Shown: in pieces, positions 23,889-32,370 of the stretch
Position numbering within the stretch: the stretch's first letter is position 1
How the letters are laid out: each line of letters begins with the position of its first letter
Assembly (NCBI GenBank): GCA_963678775.2
Contig: CAXXGR010000008.1
Coordinates: 186,001-250,000, forward strand
DNA length: 64,000 nt
Source: JBFHIJ01 sp963678775
GTDB taxonomy: Bacteria; Bacteroidota; Ignavibacteria; Kapaibacteriales; UBA2268
Direction: 5' to 3'
The notes under the pieces: model-generated
What the model saw: the letters and a program-made list of their open reading frames with translations, nothing else
Database searches by the model: none
Told to the model about the DNA's origin: nothing
Position numbers and translations under genes: made by a program

Positions 23889-23931
23889 AACCGGTAGCTC
23901 AAGTAGTGTTTACTTACATAAGCTACCGGTT
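23889..23931. terminator. Intercistronic hairpin, possible attenuator
   Basis: A perfect 11-bp stem, 'aaccggtagct' (23889-23899) with 'agctaccggtt' (23921-23931), over a 21-nt loop. There is no strong T-run after it in the minus direction, so it may only weaken read-through or stabilise the RNA 3' end of the small lipoprotein gene above it. Confidence 0.5.
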
Positions 23932-23953
23932 TAGCACTATTACTTACTCAAAA

Positions 23954-24412
23954 TTAAATACCTTCCCCGGTTGTACTAGAAACAATCGCATATTGTGCAT
24001 CTGTTTCTGGTAAATCCAGTTTTTTCAAAGTTGCATCTCCTGAAAGTAACACCTCGAGCTGTGCTGCGTTAAAATCAAACAATCCACCAGCTGAATTATC
24101 TTCCTCAAGGTATGCGTCTAAAGTACCTGCTGAGATATGCGAATCTAATGTTGTTACAGCATCTATTCTGTCAGCTGTGACAAATATTTTTGGACAACAG
24201 CTACCACCAGTTTCAGGGCAAGATAGTTTTCCATTCTCTAATTTTTTTAGAAGCAAATTACATTTAACTCTACCGTTTGAAACTTCATTTACAAATACGG
24301 CTTTTGTGTTGTCATTTTGAGTATCAACTCCTGCAACCGGAGTTTCAGTTGTACAATTCACAAATAATAAACTACTAAAAGCAAATGCTGTTATAGCAAT
24401 AATCTTCTTCAT
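23954..24412 (-). CDS. Small Cys-containing lipoprotein
   Basis: A 152-residue protein with signal peptide 'MKKIIAITAFAFSSLLFVNC' (lipidation at Cys20), GGAG upstream of ATG 24412, and a mature region holding three close cysteines in 'LSCPETGGSCCPKIF'. The C-terminal half is acidic, with two short repeats of Leu-rich strands. I recognise no family. It opens the three-gene lipoprotein unit, which would give a small secreted Cys protein, a propeller and a thioredoxin-like partner from one transcript. Confidence 0.6.
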   Translation of the reverse strand: MKKIIAITAFAFSSLLFVNCTTETPVAGVDTQNDNTKAVFVNEVSNGRVKCNLLLKKLENGKLSCPETGGSCCPKIFVTADRIDAVTTLDSHISAGTLDAYLEEDNSAGGLFDFNAAQLEVLLSGDATLKKLDLPETDAQYAIVSSTTGEGI

Positions 24413-24759
<347 letters not shown>

Positions 24760-27411
24760 CTAATCTGCACTTGGAGAGACAACACCACCCGACTCTTTAT
24801 TAGGTATAAGCCTGAAATCTATTCCCGACTTCATATCACCATCTTCAGAGAAACCGATGTATATTTCCTGACTTGGAGGATCAGTTGTCATATTTAAAAG
24901 ACCGAGCTGAGTTTTATCTACATAAACATCATAATATCCGGGAAATAGTCCGAGATGGTAAAAACTGCCATCAGAGAATACGTTTACTGTAACATCTTTT
25001 CCTGTTTTTTTACTGATTATATGCAGTTTTAAACCCGATTTACCATTTCTGTTTCCTGACGAATCCTGAGTAAACACCTGCCCTTCGATCAAGCCTGTGA
25101 TAGTAAAAGGTATATCAATTGATTTAAAAGTATTGGGATCTGCTATAAAAGAGAAATCCTCCCAAAGAGGTCTCACGAGTGGATTTTTTAAGCCTTCTTT
25201 TGCTATTATTACGTTGTACTGATAGCCGGGACGCAAGTTAGAAACTGTTTTATATTCATCGTCTCTGTCACCTAATACAGATGCACGCGGCACTCTAATA
25301 GGTACTCCTGTTAAAACTTCCTCTCCATCGTCATAACTTAAGTTACCATTGCTGTCTATAAAGCATTTGATAGTTGCAAGTCCTGAGTTGCCGGTATAAC
25401 TAAGCCGCTTATTAGGAAAGATGTTAAATCTATCAGTGTCAAACCCTAATGAACCATCCAAGTTGTTATTAATGCTTTTATTTGACTCGTTTAATTCAGC
25501 TCTGCTGCTAAATCTTGCAAAATCCATATTGAGACTCAAATTAATATTGAAACTTGAGTAATTACTGACTAAGTTATTTCTATAGTTTGCACTTATAGAT
25601 AAGATTCGAAAAAGACTTTGAGAGATAGAGGCACTTAAGTTAGTAAACTGCCCAATATTCAAATCATAATTGAAGTTTGTTGAAATACTTGTTCTGCCTA
25701 ATGCTTTTGAATCTTGAAGAAATGGAAGTTGCAAATAGTAAGATACTCCACTATTAAGATTATGATTATAGCTATTGTCAAAATCTTTCATAATAGTTTG
25801 AGCTAATCTATACGAGCTGTTGAGTCTGATAGAACCAATATTACCGTAGGTATTTACAGAATAGTTTCCGGTCAGTCTGTTACTATATTGGTCTATATCT
25901 GCTCTAAGTCTCAAACTAAAAGGTATAAAGGGTATCCTTGGTAGGTTAACATTTAGTTGATATTCGGCTTCTCTAGCATATTTATCAATTTCCGAATCAG
26001 TCTTATACTTCATATATGACAACTCATAGTGACCTATCTGCGAATTAGCATAAGCAATCATAGCTCTATAGAAGTTATCATGAGAATATGCTACACTACT
26101 ATATGCTCCGCCCATTAGCCTAAAGGTGCTATTGCTTACAAGTAAATTTTCCTTCTTATCTATATTATAAACATTACTGACAGAGGTACTTAGCCAATCT
26201 GTAATCCCAGTCTCTACTATGCCATCTACAATATATTCTTCATAGTTTATATCTTTACCACTCGTTAGCGTATACCTAACTTGGCCGGGCTGAAGCATCA
26301 TGCCCGGGATATTGACTGTTTCCTTTTTATAATCTCTTTGCCCAGAAGGACTATAAATTTTTGTTTCAATAATTGAATTACCATAAGTCAGTGGTAAAGC
26401 AAAGCTATATCGCCCGTCTTCCTCACATCTGAATTGTTTGACTAAGCGAGAATTTACATATATTTCTATCAAACTGTATGGTTCAGCAATATCTTCGAAC
26501 TGAAATTCATCAAATACCTTACGATTATCCATTTCTCTATTTGAAATAGATATTCCCTGTAGGTTTGAATATTTATTCCTGATATTAGAACCGGAGGAAC
26601 CAAAGTTTAAAGAATTTCCTGTTACATAACCAATTCTTAGAGAATTTAAGTATTTATTTTTATTGAAAGGAAATTGCCAGTTATATCTAATATTTTGAAA
26701 TTTTGTTTGGCTGTAGGTATTATAAATATAGCTATTGTTTATAGCCAATTCCCCACCTAATAATTGCATCCCGAGGTTAGTGTTTAACCCGATTACAGTT
26801 GACTGCTTATTTGTATTAGTATTGATTCCATAGTTCACCACTCCTCCGTCTATAATCTTGAAGTCTCTCCCGTACATCAAAGGAGCAAAAACTTCTTCGC
26901 TTGCTAATCCTTTTAGTTTTAACTTGTTGTATCTTAGGTTGTATTCTTCTAAAAGCGGCATTTCATACGTAGATTTGAGAAGACCGACTAATCCAAGCTT
27001 GCTGACAAAGATTTCCACGTCCAGTATTTTACTAAATTCTGAGGCAGTCATGTACATATCTAATTCATTTATAATAATGCTGTCTTTTTCAATTTGATAA
27101 GAATCGCCTTGAAGGTTAGTAGCTTCATACGTGTTAAAATCTATAGAATAACTCCTCTCCTCTGTGCTTACATAGCCTGATAGTATTTTGGAAGAGGGGT
27201 CATATTCTTTATATATACGGAGAAAATCGAATATCTCAAAAACAGGAAAGTACACTGCATCTTCTTGAATATATACTATCATATCTTTTTCAAAATTTAC
27301 ATATTTGAAAGAAAAGACACCCTCGACAGCTTCCGAGCAAGAAACCACCGAAGGCATCAGAGATAGCAAAAAGCACATAAGTGCAATTTTTATGTACAGA
27401 GTTGCACGCAC
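24760..27411 (-). CDS. Outer membrane usher protein (chaperone-usher pilus)
   Basis: I start at GTG 27411 because the product then begins with a plausible signal peptide ('IKIALMCFLLSLMPSVVSC'); a TTG at 27513 would add 34 residues. About 883 aa, the usual usher size. An N-terminal beta domain precedes a barrel region ('LNTNLGMQLLGGELAIN') interrupted by a plug-like segment with 'SLIEIYVNSRLVKQF' and 'PLTYGNSIIETKIYSPSG'. Many amphipathic strands follow. The C-terminal globular part has 'FIDSNGNLSYDDGEE' and 'GLIEGQVFTQDSSGN'. The usher is the outer membrane pore that takes chaperone-subunit complexes and assembles the fibre. Last gene of the pilus operon, 125 bases after the chaperone. Family assignment by architecture and context. 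Confidence 0.75.
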   Translation of the reverse strand: MRATLYIKIALMCFLLSLMPSVVSCSEAVEGVFSFKYVNFEKDMIVYIQEDAVYFPVFEIFDFLRIYKEYDPSSKILSGYVSTEERSYSIDFNTYEATNLQGDSYQIEKDSIIINELDMYMTASEFSKILDVEIFVSKLGLVGLLKSTYEMPLLEEYNLRYNKLKLKGLASEEVFAPLMYGRDFKIIDGGVVNYGINTNTNKQSTVIGLNTNLGMQLLGGELAINNSYIYNTYSQTKFQNIRYNWQFPFNKNKYLNSLRIGYVTGNSLNFGSSGSNIRNKYSNLQGISISNREMDNRKVFDEFQFEDIAEPYSLIEIYVNSRLVKQFRCEEDGRYSFALPLTYGNSIIETKIYSPSGQRDYKKETVNIPGMMLQPGQVRYTLTSGKDINYEEYIVDGIVETGITDWLSTSVSNVYNIDKKENLLVSNSTFRLMGGAYSSVAYSHDNFYRAMIAYANSQIGHYELSYMKYKTDSEIDKYAREAEYQLNVNLPRIPFIPFSLRLRADIDQYSNRLTGNYSVNTYGNIGSIRLNSSYRLAQTIMKDFDNSYNHNLNSGVSYYLQLPFLQDSKALGRTSISTNFNYDLNIGQFTNLSASISQSLFRILSISANYRNNLVSNYSSFNINLSLNMDFARFSSRAELNESNKSINNNLDGSLGFDTDRFNIFPNKRLSYTGNSGLATIKCFIDSNGNLSYDDGEEVLTGVPIRVPRASVLGDRDDEYKTVSNLRPGYQYNVIIAKEGLKNPLVRPLWEDFSFIADPNTFKSIDIPFTITGLIEGQVFTQDSSGNRNGKSGLKLHIISKKTGKDVTVNVFSDGSFYHLGLFPGYYDVYVDKTQLGLLNMTTDPPSQEIYIGFSEDGDMKSGIDFRLIPNKESGGVVSPSAD

Positions 27412-27535
27412 TAAATAATTTCCGTTTAGATGATATAAAGTTAAATTCACTACTGCATAAGCATATACTAAAGCACGGTCAATACCTGGCTTTTGCACGC
27501 AAATGTTACTCAATTTTTACCGAAGCACTTATAAA

Positions 27536-28378
27536 TCAGTTTCCGCTTTCTGCTTTAACTTTTATATCAAAAGTTTTATCAAAAGGGGTAAATGATGCTC
27601 GATAGTCTTTTGGTATATCATCTAAATCGTTATTGAAGGAAAATTTGGCTTTGTACGAGCCAGCGGGCAAATCTGTCCTTGGAAAGTTAAACTTACGCTT
27701 ACCCTCGAAATAATATGGGCAAGGTTCTTCTTTTTCAGTTACAAGATTTCCGGTTTCATCAAAGATTTCTATCTTTGTTTTGCTTAGAAGCGGCGAGTTA
27801 CCCGTACGTTTGTAATTTAAAAGAAGATTTGTGTTCGCACTATCAGTACCTACTGCAAGATAAACTATATCTAAATTAGTGTTTGTTTCTCCTTTTTTAT
27901 ACCCAATAAAAGTTACCATAGAAAATGCCAAATTAATTCCTACTTTTACATCGCCTTCTGCGTTTGAGGAATCTATCTGCTTAGCTGTTTTCATGCCGGT
28001 AGTTCTTATTCGTGACCAATAGAAGCCATCTTCCATGTTGCCTGAACCTCTTAGTAAAAATCGAACTGTTTGCCTTTCTCCGGGCTTTAGTTCAAACTTT
28101 TTAGGAAATATTGCCAGACGATTCGCGATTGAGTATTGCTCTGCAGTGAGTGAGTCATTATATTTCATCGCTATATTACCTAATGAATCAGGTGCCGGAT
28201 AGCCGTATTCGAGTTCAACAGTTACTTCCTGTACCTCATTGCTCGAATTAGCTACAAACATTTCTGCAGATCGTGAGTGTTTATCGATGAAGACAGCGGG
28301 TGGCATTACCGCCACTTGCGCTTTAAGTGACAAAGATAAGAATAGAAATGATAAGATTAAATTTATGTGCTTTTTCAT
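27536..28378 (-). CDS. Periplasmic pilus chaperone (PapD-like)
   Basis: A 280-residue exported protein with signal peptide 'MKKHINLILSFLFLSLSLKA'. The PapD-type G1 strand and loop are clear in 'RLAIFPKKFELKPGERQTVR', where the conserved Pro-x-x-Phe and Pro-Gly-x-x-Gln-x-x-Arg pattern matches classical chaperones, followed by 'GFYWSRIRTTG'. A second Ig-like domain follows. It would bind each subunit in the periplasm by donor-strand complementation and hand it to the usher. GAGGT precedes ATG 28378. It lies between the subunit genes and the usher gene. Confidence 0.82.
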   Translation of the reverse strand: MKKHINLILSFLFLSLSLKAQVAVMPPAVFIDKHSRSAEMFVANSSNEVQEVTVELEYGYPAPDSLGNIAMKYNDSLTAEQYSIANRLAIFPKKFELKPGERQTVRFLLRGSGNMEDGFYWSRIRTTGMKTAKQIDSSNAEGDVKVGINLAFSMVTFIGYKKGETNTNLDIVYLAVGTDSANTNLLLNYKRTGNSPLLSKTKIEIFDETGNLVTEKEEPCPYYFEGKRKFNFPRTDLPAGSYKAKFSFNNDLDDIPKDYRASFTPFDKTFDIKVKAESGN

Positions 28379-28484
28379 TATTGCTACCTCTATTTTAAGT
28401 AAATTTTAGAATTCCAATCTCTACATACTTTTTGTAATACTTTATCTTATGGCGATAGCCTTACTTTTATGAGTAAAGTGGAGC

Positions 28485-28946
28485 CTAAAAAGTACAGTAT
28501 TCCACTTGAACGACCTGAGTAAAAGTGTACTCTCCCGGAGGAGTGCTCGGTGACACTTGAATCGAGTTTACATTCATCTTTACGTAGATATTACCCGTTA
28601 GTAAATTGTGAAGACCGTTAAAATAACATATCCATAAGCATTGGCCTGTGTGGCTATATTTGAAGCTCAAATCAAGAACAATCCCATGTTTTGTTGTTTC
28701 TGTGTCGATATCTGTGCATATCCATTTTAACTGCTGACCTGATATGGTAAATATACTTTCGTTAAATGGTGACTCAAATGTCGAGGTTGAACCGACTACC
28801 ACTGCACCCAAATCTATATCATTAGAAACAGTAACCTGAAGTGGAATGGGTTGATTGTTATTATGACAATAGGAATTCACATTTACTTGCGCTTCTGCCG
28901 TTGCCTGCATTAATAAAACAAATATGATTATATAAAAGTATTTCAC
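28485..28946 (-). CDS. Pilus subunit 3 (minor, DUF4402-like)
   Basis: A 153-residue exported protein starting at GTG 28946 (AAGGAAAC upstream). The signal peptide ends 'MQATAEAQ'. It shares the C-terminal subunit signature, 'PPGEYTFTQVVQVEYCTF', with subunits 1 and 2, the strand recognised by the chaperone. Its N-terminal extension is different, Cys-containing ('QVNVNSYCHNNNQPIPL') and lacks the ATIN-xxx-LQQ motif. It has several cysteines ('GQCLWICYFNG') that could form disulfides. This suggests a tip, base or terminating subunit rather than the main pilin. Confidence 0.6.
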   Translation of the reverse strand: MKYFYIIIFVLLMQATAEAQVNVNSYCHNNNQPIPLQVTVSNDIDLGAVVVGSTSTFESPFNESIFTISGQQLKWICTDIDTETTKHGIVLDLSFKYSHTGQCLWICYFNGLHNLLTGNIYVKMNVNSIQVSPSTPPGEYTFTQVVQVEYCTF

Positions 28947-28965
28947 TTTTTTGTTTCCTTGTTAA

Positions 28966-28998
28966 AAAATCCCTGTCTTAGTCAAAGTCAGGGATTTA
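28966..28998 (-). terminator. Intercistronic terminator/attenuator between subunits 2 and 3
   Basis: The arms 'aatccctg' (28968-28975) and 'cagggatt' (28989-28996) form a compact stem. Read on the minus strand it is followed by a T-run (complement of 28963-28969). It lies between the end of subunit 2 and the start of subunit 3, so it can lower expression of everything downstream. Confidence 0.75.
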
Positions 28999-29010
28999 AT
29001 ATTTTTTCTA

Positions 29011-29592
29011 TTAAAATCCGGTATAATAAACACTTACTGTAAATGGAATTGTATAGTTACCAGGTGGTGTACCTTCTGCAGCTTCTATTTTTTTAATAAA
29101 CATATAAGCTACAAGTATCCCTGTATTGGGATCTGATTGCGTACCATATAAACCAGTTTCCCAAATATTACCAGGTATTTTATTAAATTCGTCTGGTATC
29201 ATTGCTCTATACCAATTAACAGTTGCCTTGACCTGATTAGTAGGATCACAATATTTCATATCACCAGAACCATCACAATTAGCATTGAAATTAATTGTAA
29301 TTTCTTGATTGAATGACCCCAAGGTTCTTAGGGTATAAGCTGGATAAATGTGCCCGCCTTCGAATTCATCTTCTGCTCTTTCAGTACCTTGAATTATAAT
29401 TAACTCAGTACTTCCGTAGCCACTATTATCATTCGGATCGATTGTGCAAGTAAGTTGCTGTAATATTTCGATGTTAATAGTAGCTTGATTCGTTGGCTCT
29501 GGTTCTGGTTGTGTATCAGTGCTATAAACATATACCGGAGAGATTATTATTATTGCAATTATTATTGCAAACATATTTTTTACTAAATTCAT
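29011..29592 (-). CDS. Pilus subunit 2 (DUF4402-like)
   Basis: A 193-residue exported subunit. The ATG at 29592 is preceded by GGAG; a GTG at 29598 is the alternative. The signal peptide ends 'ISPVYVYSTD'. The mature N-terminus carries the donor-strand-like 'QATINIEILQQLTCTIDP', the counterpart of 'NATINLTVLQQIEV' in subunit 1. The C-terminus is 'PPGNYTIPFTVSVYYTGF'. It has two further Cys ('NCDGSGDMKYC') able to form a disulfide loop. It is about 30 residues longer than subunit 1, with an insert in the middle. Confidence 0.7.
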   Translation of the reverse strand: MNLVKNMFAIIIAIIIISPVYVYSTDTQPEPEPTNQATINIEILQQLTCTIDPNDNSGYGSTELIIIQGTERAEDEFEGGHIYPAYTLRTLGSFNQEITINFNANCDGSGDMKYCDPTNQVKATVNWYRAMIPDEFNKIPGNIWETGLYGTQSDPNTGILVAYMFIKKIEAAEGTPPGNYTIPFTVSVYYTGF

Positions 29593-29613
29593 ATACACTC
29601 TCCTATTTAATTT

Positions 29614-29646
29614 ATATAGTAGGGACTTACTTAGTCCCTACTATAT
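29614..29646. terminator. Strong intercistronic hairpin after the first pilin gene
   Basis: A perfect 13-bp stem, 'atatagtagggac' (29614-29626) with 'gtccctactatat' (29634-29646), over a 7-nt loop. It lies 13 bases after the stop of pilin 1 on the minus strand. The U-tract beyond it is weak, so it may act as an RNA stabiliser and partial terminator that leaves the first pilin as the most abundant product. Confidence 0.7.
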
Positions 29647-29658
29647 GATATAATTTTC

Positions 29659-30150
29659 TTAGAAGTTTGTATAGTACACACTTAGAGTGTAAGTATATGA
29701 ATAATCGCCAGCTTCAGAATCAAGTGCATTAATTCCATTCACTGTAAAGTCTAAATCAATATTACCATCGTTATTAGCAACTGTTACTTCGCCATTAGCA
29801 GATTCATCAAACGCGATAGTAGGAGCTGTAGCAGCTGTAGAACCTGTAGGTTGTGTAGCGATCACAAAATCTAAATCATAAGTCAATGCATAGCCACCTG
29901 TCGATGTTACATTGTAAGAAAGTGCTTCTAAGCTACCTGATTCAGGATTGTAAGAATCTGTACCTTCAACTACTGCAAAATCAAGAACAGACTCAGTAGT
30001 TACTTCTATTTGTTGAAGAACTGTTAAATTAATAGTTGCATTTGCAGAAGCAGGTAAAACTTCAGTACCAGGACCAGTTACATCATCAGCGAACATATTA
30101 ACAGAAGCGAACATTACGAAAGCGAGAGCGATTGCGAAAAACTTTTTCAT
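29659..30150 (-). CDS. Pilus subunit 1, probable major pilin (DUF4402)
   Basis: A 163-residue exported protein; signal peptide 'MKKFFAIALAFVMFASVNMF'. The mature N-terminus has 'SANATINLTVLQQIEVTTES', an alternating hydrophobic strand suited to donor-strand exchange. A DUF4402 beta-sandwich follows ('GGYALTYDLDFVIA') and it ends 'DYSYTYTLSVYYTNF'. The protein is acidic, Cys-free and rich in Thr/Ala, as expected of an abundant fibre subunit. AAGGAAA precedes ATG 30150. First gene of the operon and followed at once by a strong hairpin, so it is likely expressed most. Confidence 0.75.
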   Translation of the reverse strand: MKKFFAIALAFVMFASVNMFADDVTGPGTEVLPASANATINLTVLQQIEVTTESVLDFAVVEGTDSYNPESGSLEALSYNVTSTGGYALTYDLDFVIATQPTGSTAATAPTIAFDESANGEVTVANNDGNIDLDFTVNGINALDSEAGDYSYTYTLSVYYTNF

Positions 30151-30857
30151 CTTACTTTTCCTTTATGGATTTTTTAAATGTTTTTTTACTTTTGGATTTT
30201 GTATTTACTTCGTGCCTAGGATGTGAAGTAGTTTAAAAATCCAGTCCCGATTTATTCGGGTAAGTTATGTCATTGATTGTTTTTGTTTGATTAGTGTTTG
30301 GTCAACCATGTCATAACTTTCACAAGCAATTTACTTCCAAAACAGTTGCTACACAATACCATAAGTCCCTGAAAATGTGAGAATAAGTATTGTATATTAG
30401 TTTCTATTAAATAGCAAATAACACTTATAACTGCGGAAAACCCGTAGATTTTCACATCTAATATTTCATGATAATATTCACCACAATTCTCGTATCTTTT
30501 AGCTATCACTATATTTGGGAAGATTGCTTTTAAACAAATATTTGAGTTATTATTATTTATACTTTTTGGTATTTAATTTTACTTTTTTTTTGAATTTGGC
30601 ATTTTTAATTATATCTGCGTAGTTTTTGAAATAATTAGTAGAATTTGCGGATTAGTACGTATATATTATGAAAGGTTCAATAGCTTTTTTAGCAACTATT
30701 TTGCGTATTTAGAATATAAATATCTAAAAGTCTATCTTTTTTCAAATACTATAGTTTGTTTGTGGTATTGATTGATATGCACAAAGGAATTTGGGAGTAT
30801 AGATTGGGTTAAAACAATTGGTTTTGAATTAATAGTCTCAAACGGGATAAAAAGTAA
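30151..30857. promoter_or_regulatory. Long upstream region of the pilus operon
   Basis: A 707-nt AT-rich region between the pilus operon and the LuxR-type regulator, both on the minus strand. It should contain the pilus promoter and a leader. A small hairpin 'cccgatttattcggg' lies at 30246-30260, about 95 bases upstream of the major pilin start. No clear TAnnTTTG box was found. A 72-codon minus-strand frame (30291-30509) lacks a ribosome site and I do not accept it as a gene. Confidence 0.4.
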
Positions 30858-30872
30858 GGGGCGTTAGCCCCC
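30858..30872 (-). terminator. Terminator of the LuxR-type regulator gene
   Basis: The short GC stem 'ggggc'/'gcccc' over a 4-nt loop is flanked on both sides by A/T runs ('aaaaagtaa' before, 'atatttttttatt' after). Read on the minus strand it is a compact rho-independent terminator just after the stop at 30881. Confidence 0.65.
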
Positions 30873-30880
30873 ATATTTTT

Positions 30881-31540
30881 TTATTTAAAATCTTTTCGGC
30901 TATCGTCTTCCTTTTTAGAATAGATAATATTGATAAGATGTGGTACATTTCGTGCCCCAAACTTCGCCAGCATATTTCTGCGGTGAGTCTCTATGGTGCG
31001 TGGACTTAAACATAGTTTTGTAGCTATCTCAGAAGTTGTAAAGCCTTCTAACATATAATCTAATACTTCTCTCTCGCGAGAAGTAAATTCATGTCCAAGA
31101 CAGCAATTGACTTTGTTTGGAGTTCTATTTTGAACCAGTGCCATAGTTACATCAGAACATAAATATTGTTTCCCTTCCAATATCTTTTCCATAGCACACA
31201 CAAGTTCTTCTACGTCTACATTTTTACTTACAAACCCCTTGGCTCCTAAATTGAGTGTTTTTTTAATCAATTTAGGATCTAACTCTGCGGAAAGCATCAT
31301 AACCTTCAAATCAGGATTATCCGGTATTAACTGTTCAAGAACTTCGTCACCATACTTGTCAGGCATTTTGATATCTAATACAAGTAAGTCTGTATTAGAA
31401 CTATTAACAAATGCCAACACCTCACTGCCGTTTTTTGCGGCACCAACTAACTCCATTTGCTTATTTTCTTGAACTAACTGCTGAAGAAGAGAAGAAAACA
31501 AAGGTTCATCATCTGCGACAAAGACTCTACTAACTTTCAT
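30881..31540 (-). CDS. NarL/LuxR-family response regulator
   Basis: A 219-residue two-domain regulator. The receiver has the acidic pocket in 'VFVADDEPL', the phospho-Asp in 'TDLLVLDIKMPDKYG' and the Lys in 'GAKGFVSKNVD'. The output domain is a LuxR helix-turn-helix: 'FTSREREVLDYMLEGFTTSE' and 'LCLSPRTIETHRRNML'. It binds DNA when phosphorylated. No kinase gene adjoins it. It is the first gene upstream of the pilus operon on the same strand, so control of that operon is a reasonable guess, not shown. Confidence 0.9.
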   Translation of the reverse strand: MKVSRVFVADDEPLFSSLLQQLVQENKQMELVGAAKNGSEVLAFVNSSNTDLLVLDIKMPDKYGDEVLEQLIPDNPDLKVMMLSAELDPKLIKKTLNLGAKGFVSKNVDVEELVCAMEKILEGKQYLCSDVTMALVQNRTPNKVNCCLGHEFTSREREVLDYMLEGFTTSEIATKLCLSPRTIETHRRNMLAKFGARNVPHLINIIYSKKEDDSRKDFK

Positions 31541-31815
31541 GGCTTATTGCCTATATTAATCATATAAGTTTTCGATTTTGAATAAGTAATATACAATAAT
31601 TACATCTAAACTCAAACTAATATTACTTATTTTTATATATTTCCGTTATACTACCTAAAACTATACCAATATATATAATTTTTATATACCATATTTCAAG
31701 TAAGTATTAATCATTCGTCTCGGTACTATCTGTCTTTTTTTTAAAATACGTATTTTTTCATTCTGAATATATTGTATATTATATCAAATAGTTAATAGAT
31801 TTATTAATAGGCTGT

Positions 31816-32211
31816 TTGATGAAAAGGATACTTATAGCTGATGACCATAGACTCGCTGCGGAACTACTTAGCAAGTATTTAAGTATTAGTTTTGATCAGA
31901 AGGATATCTCGATTGCAGCAAATGGAAAAGAAGTACTTCAAAAAGTGCAAGATGAGCAACCTGATTTGCTATTATTAGATTTAAATATGCCCGAAATGGA
32001 TGGTATCAAAGCTCTACGCAAAATTAGAGAATCTAATAACGAATTAAAAATTATCATCTTATCAGCTCTAACAGAACAGTGGCTAATCAATCAAGCTAAA
32101 CAATACGGAGCAGATATTTATATCAGTAAAACATTCAATTTCCGAAATTTGGTGCAAGTCATTAATAGACTCGACAGAGGAGTTAAAGATTTGCCTTTTG
32201 CATATTTCTAA
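31816..32211 (+). CDS. Single-domain response regulator (receiver only)
   Basis: A 131-residue CheY-like receiver with no output domain: 'RILIADDHRLAAELLSKYL', phospho-Asp in 'DLLLLDLNMPEMDGI', Thr/Ser in 'IILSALTE' and Lys in 'DIYISKTFN'. The last ~15 residues are a short tail. It is divergent from the LuxR-type regulator, 275 bases away. It may pass phosphate to another protein or act by protein contact. It resembles the receiver of NarL-type regulators, so loss of an HTH domain is possible. Confidence 0.85.
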   Translation: MMKRILIADDHRLAAELLSKYLSISFDQKDISIAANGKEVLQKVQDEQPDLLLLDLNMPEMDGIKALRKIRESNNELKIIILSALTEQWLINQAKQYGADIYISKTFNFRNLVQVINRLDRGVKDLPFAYF

Positions 32212-32308
32212 TTTAGGACACTGGATATTTTATTCTACAACTTTCATACCCTTACCAAAAGAATTCTGATATAGAACTATCTGCTCCAAATATTCCATAT
32301 ACGCAAAA

Positions 32309-32345
32309 TGCCCCGCACCATTTCTGAATGCGGGGCACTTTTGCT
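32309..32345. terminator. Bidirectional terminator
   Basis: A strong GC stem 'tgccccgca' (32309-32317) with 'tgcggggca' (32329-32337) over an 11-nt loop. It is followed by 'cttttg' on the plus strand and preceded by A-rich sequence. It lies between the convergent receiver gene (end 32211) and tpl (end 32371). Confidence 0.85.
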
Positions 32346-32370
32346 CTGTCAAAATATTTATCTATAATGA

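Noticed and set aside
30291..30509. 72-codon minus-strand frame in the pilus leader
   Set aside because: No ribosome site, no recognisable motif and a composition typical of AT-rich non-coding DNA; kept only as a remark on the intergenic region.
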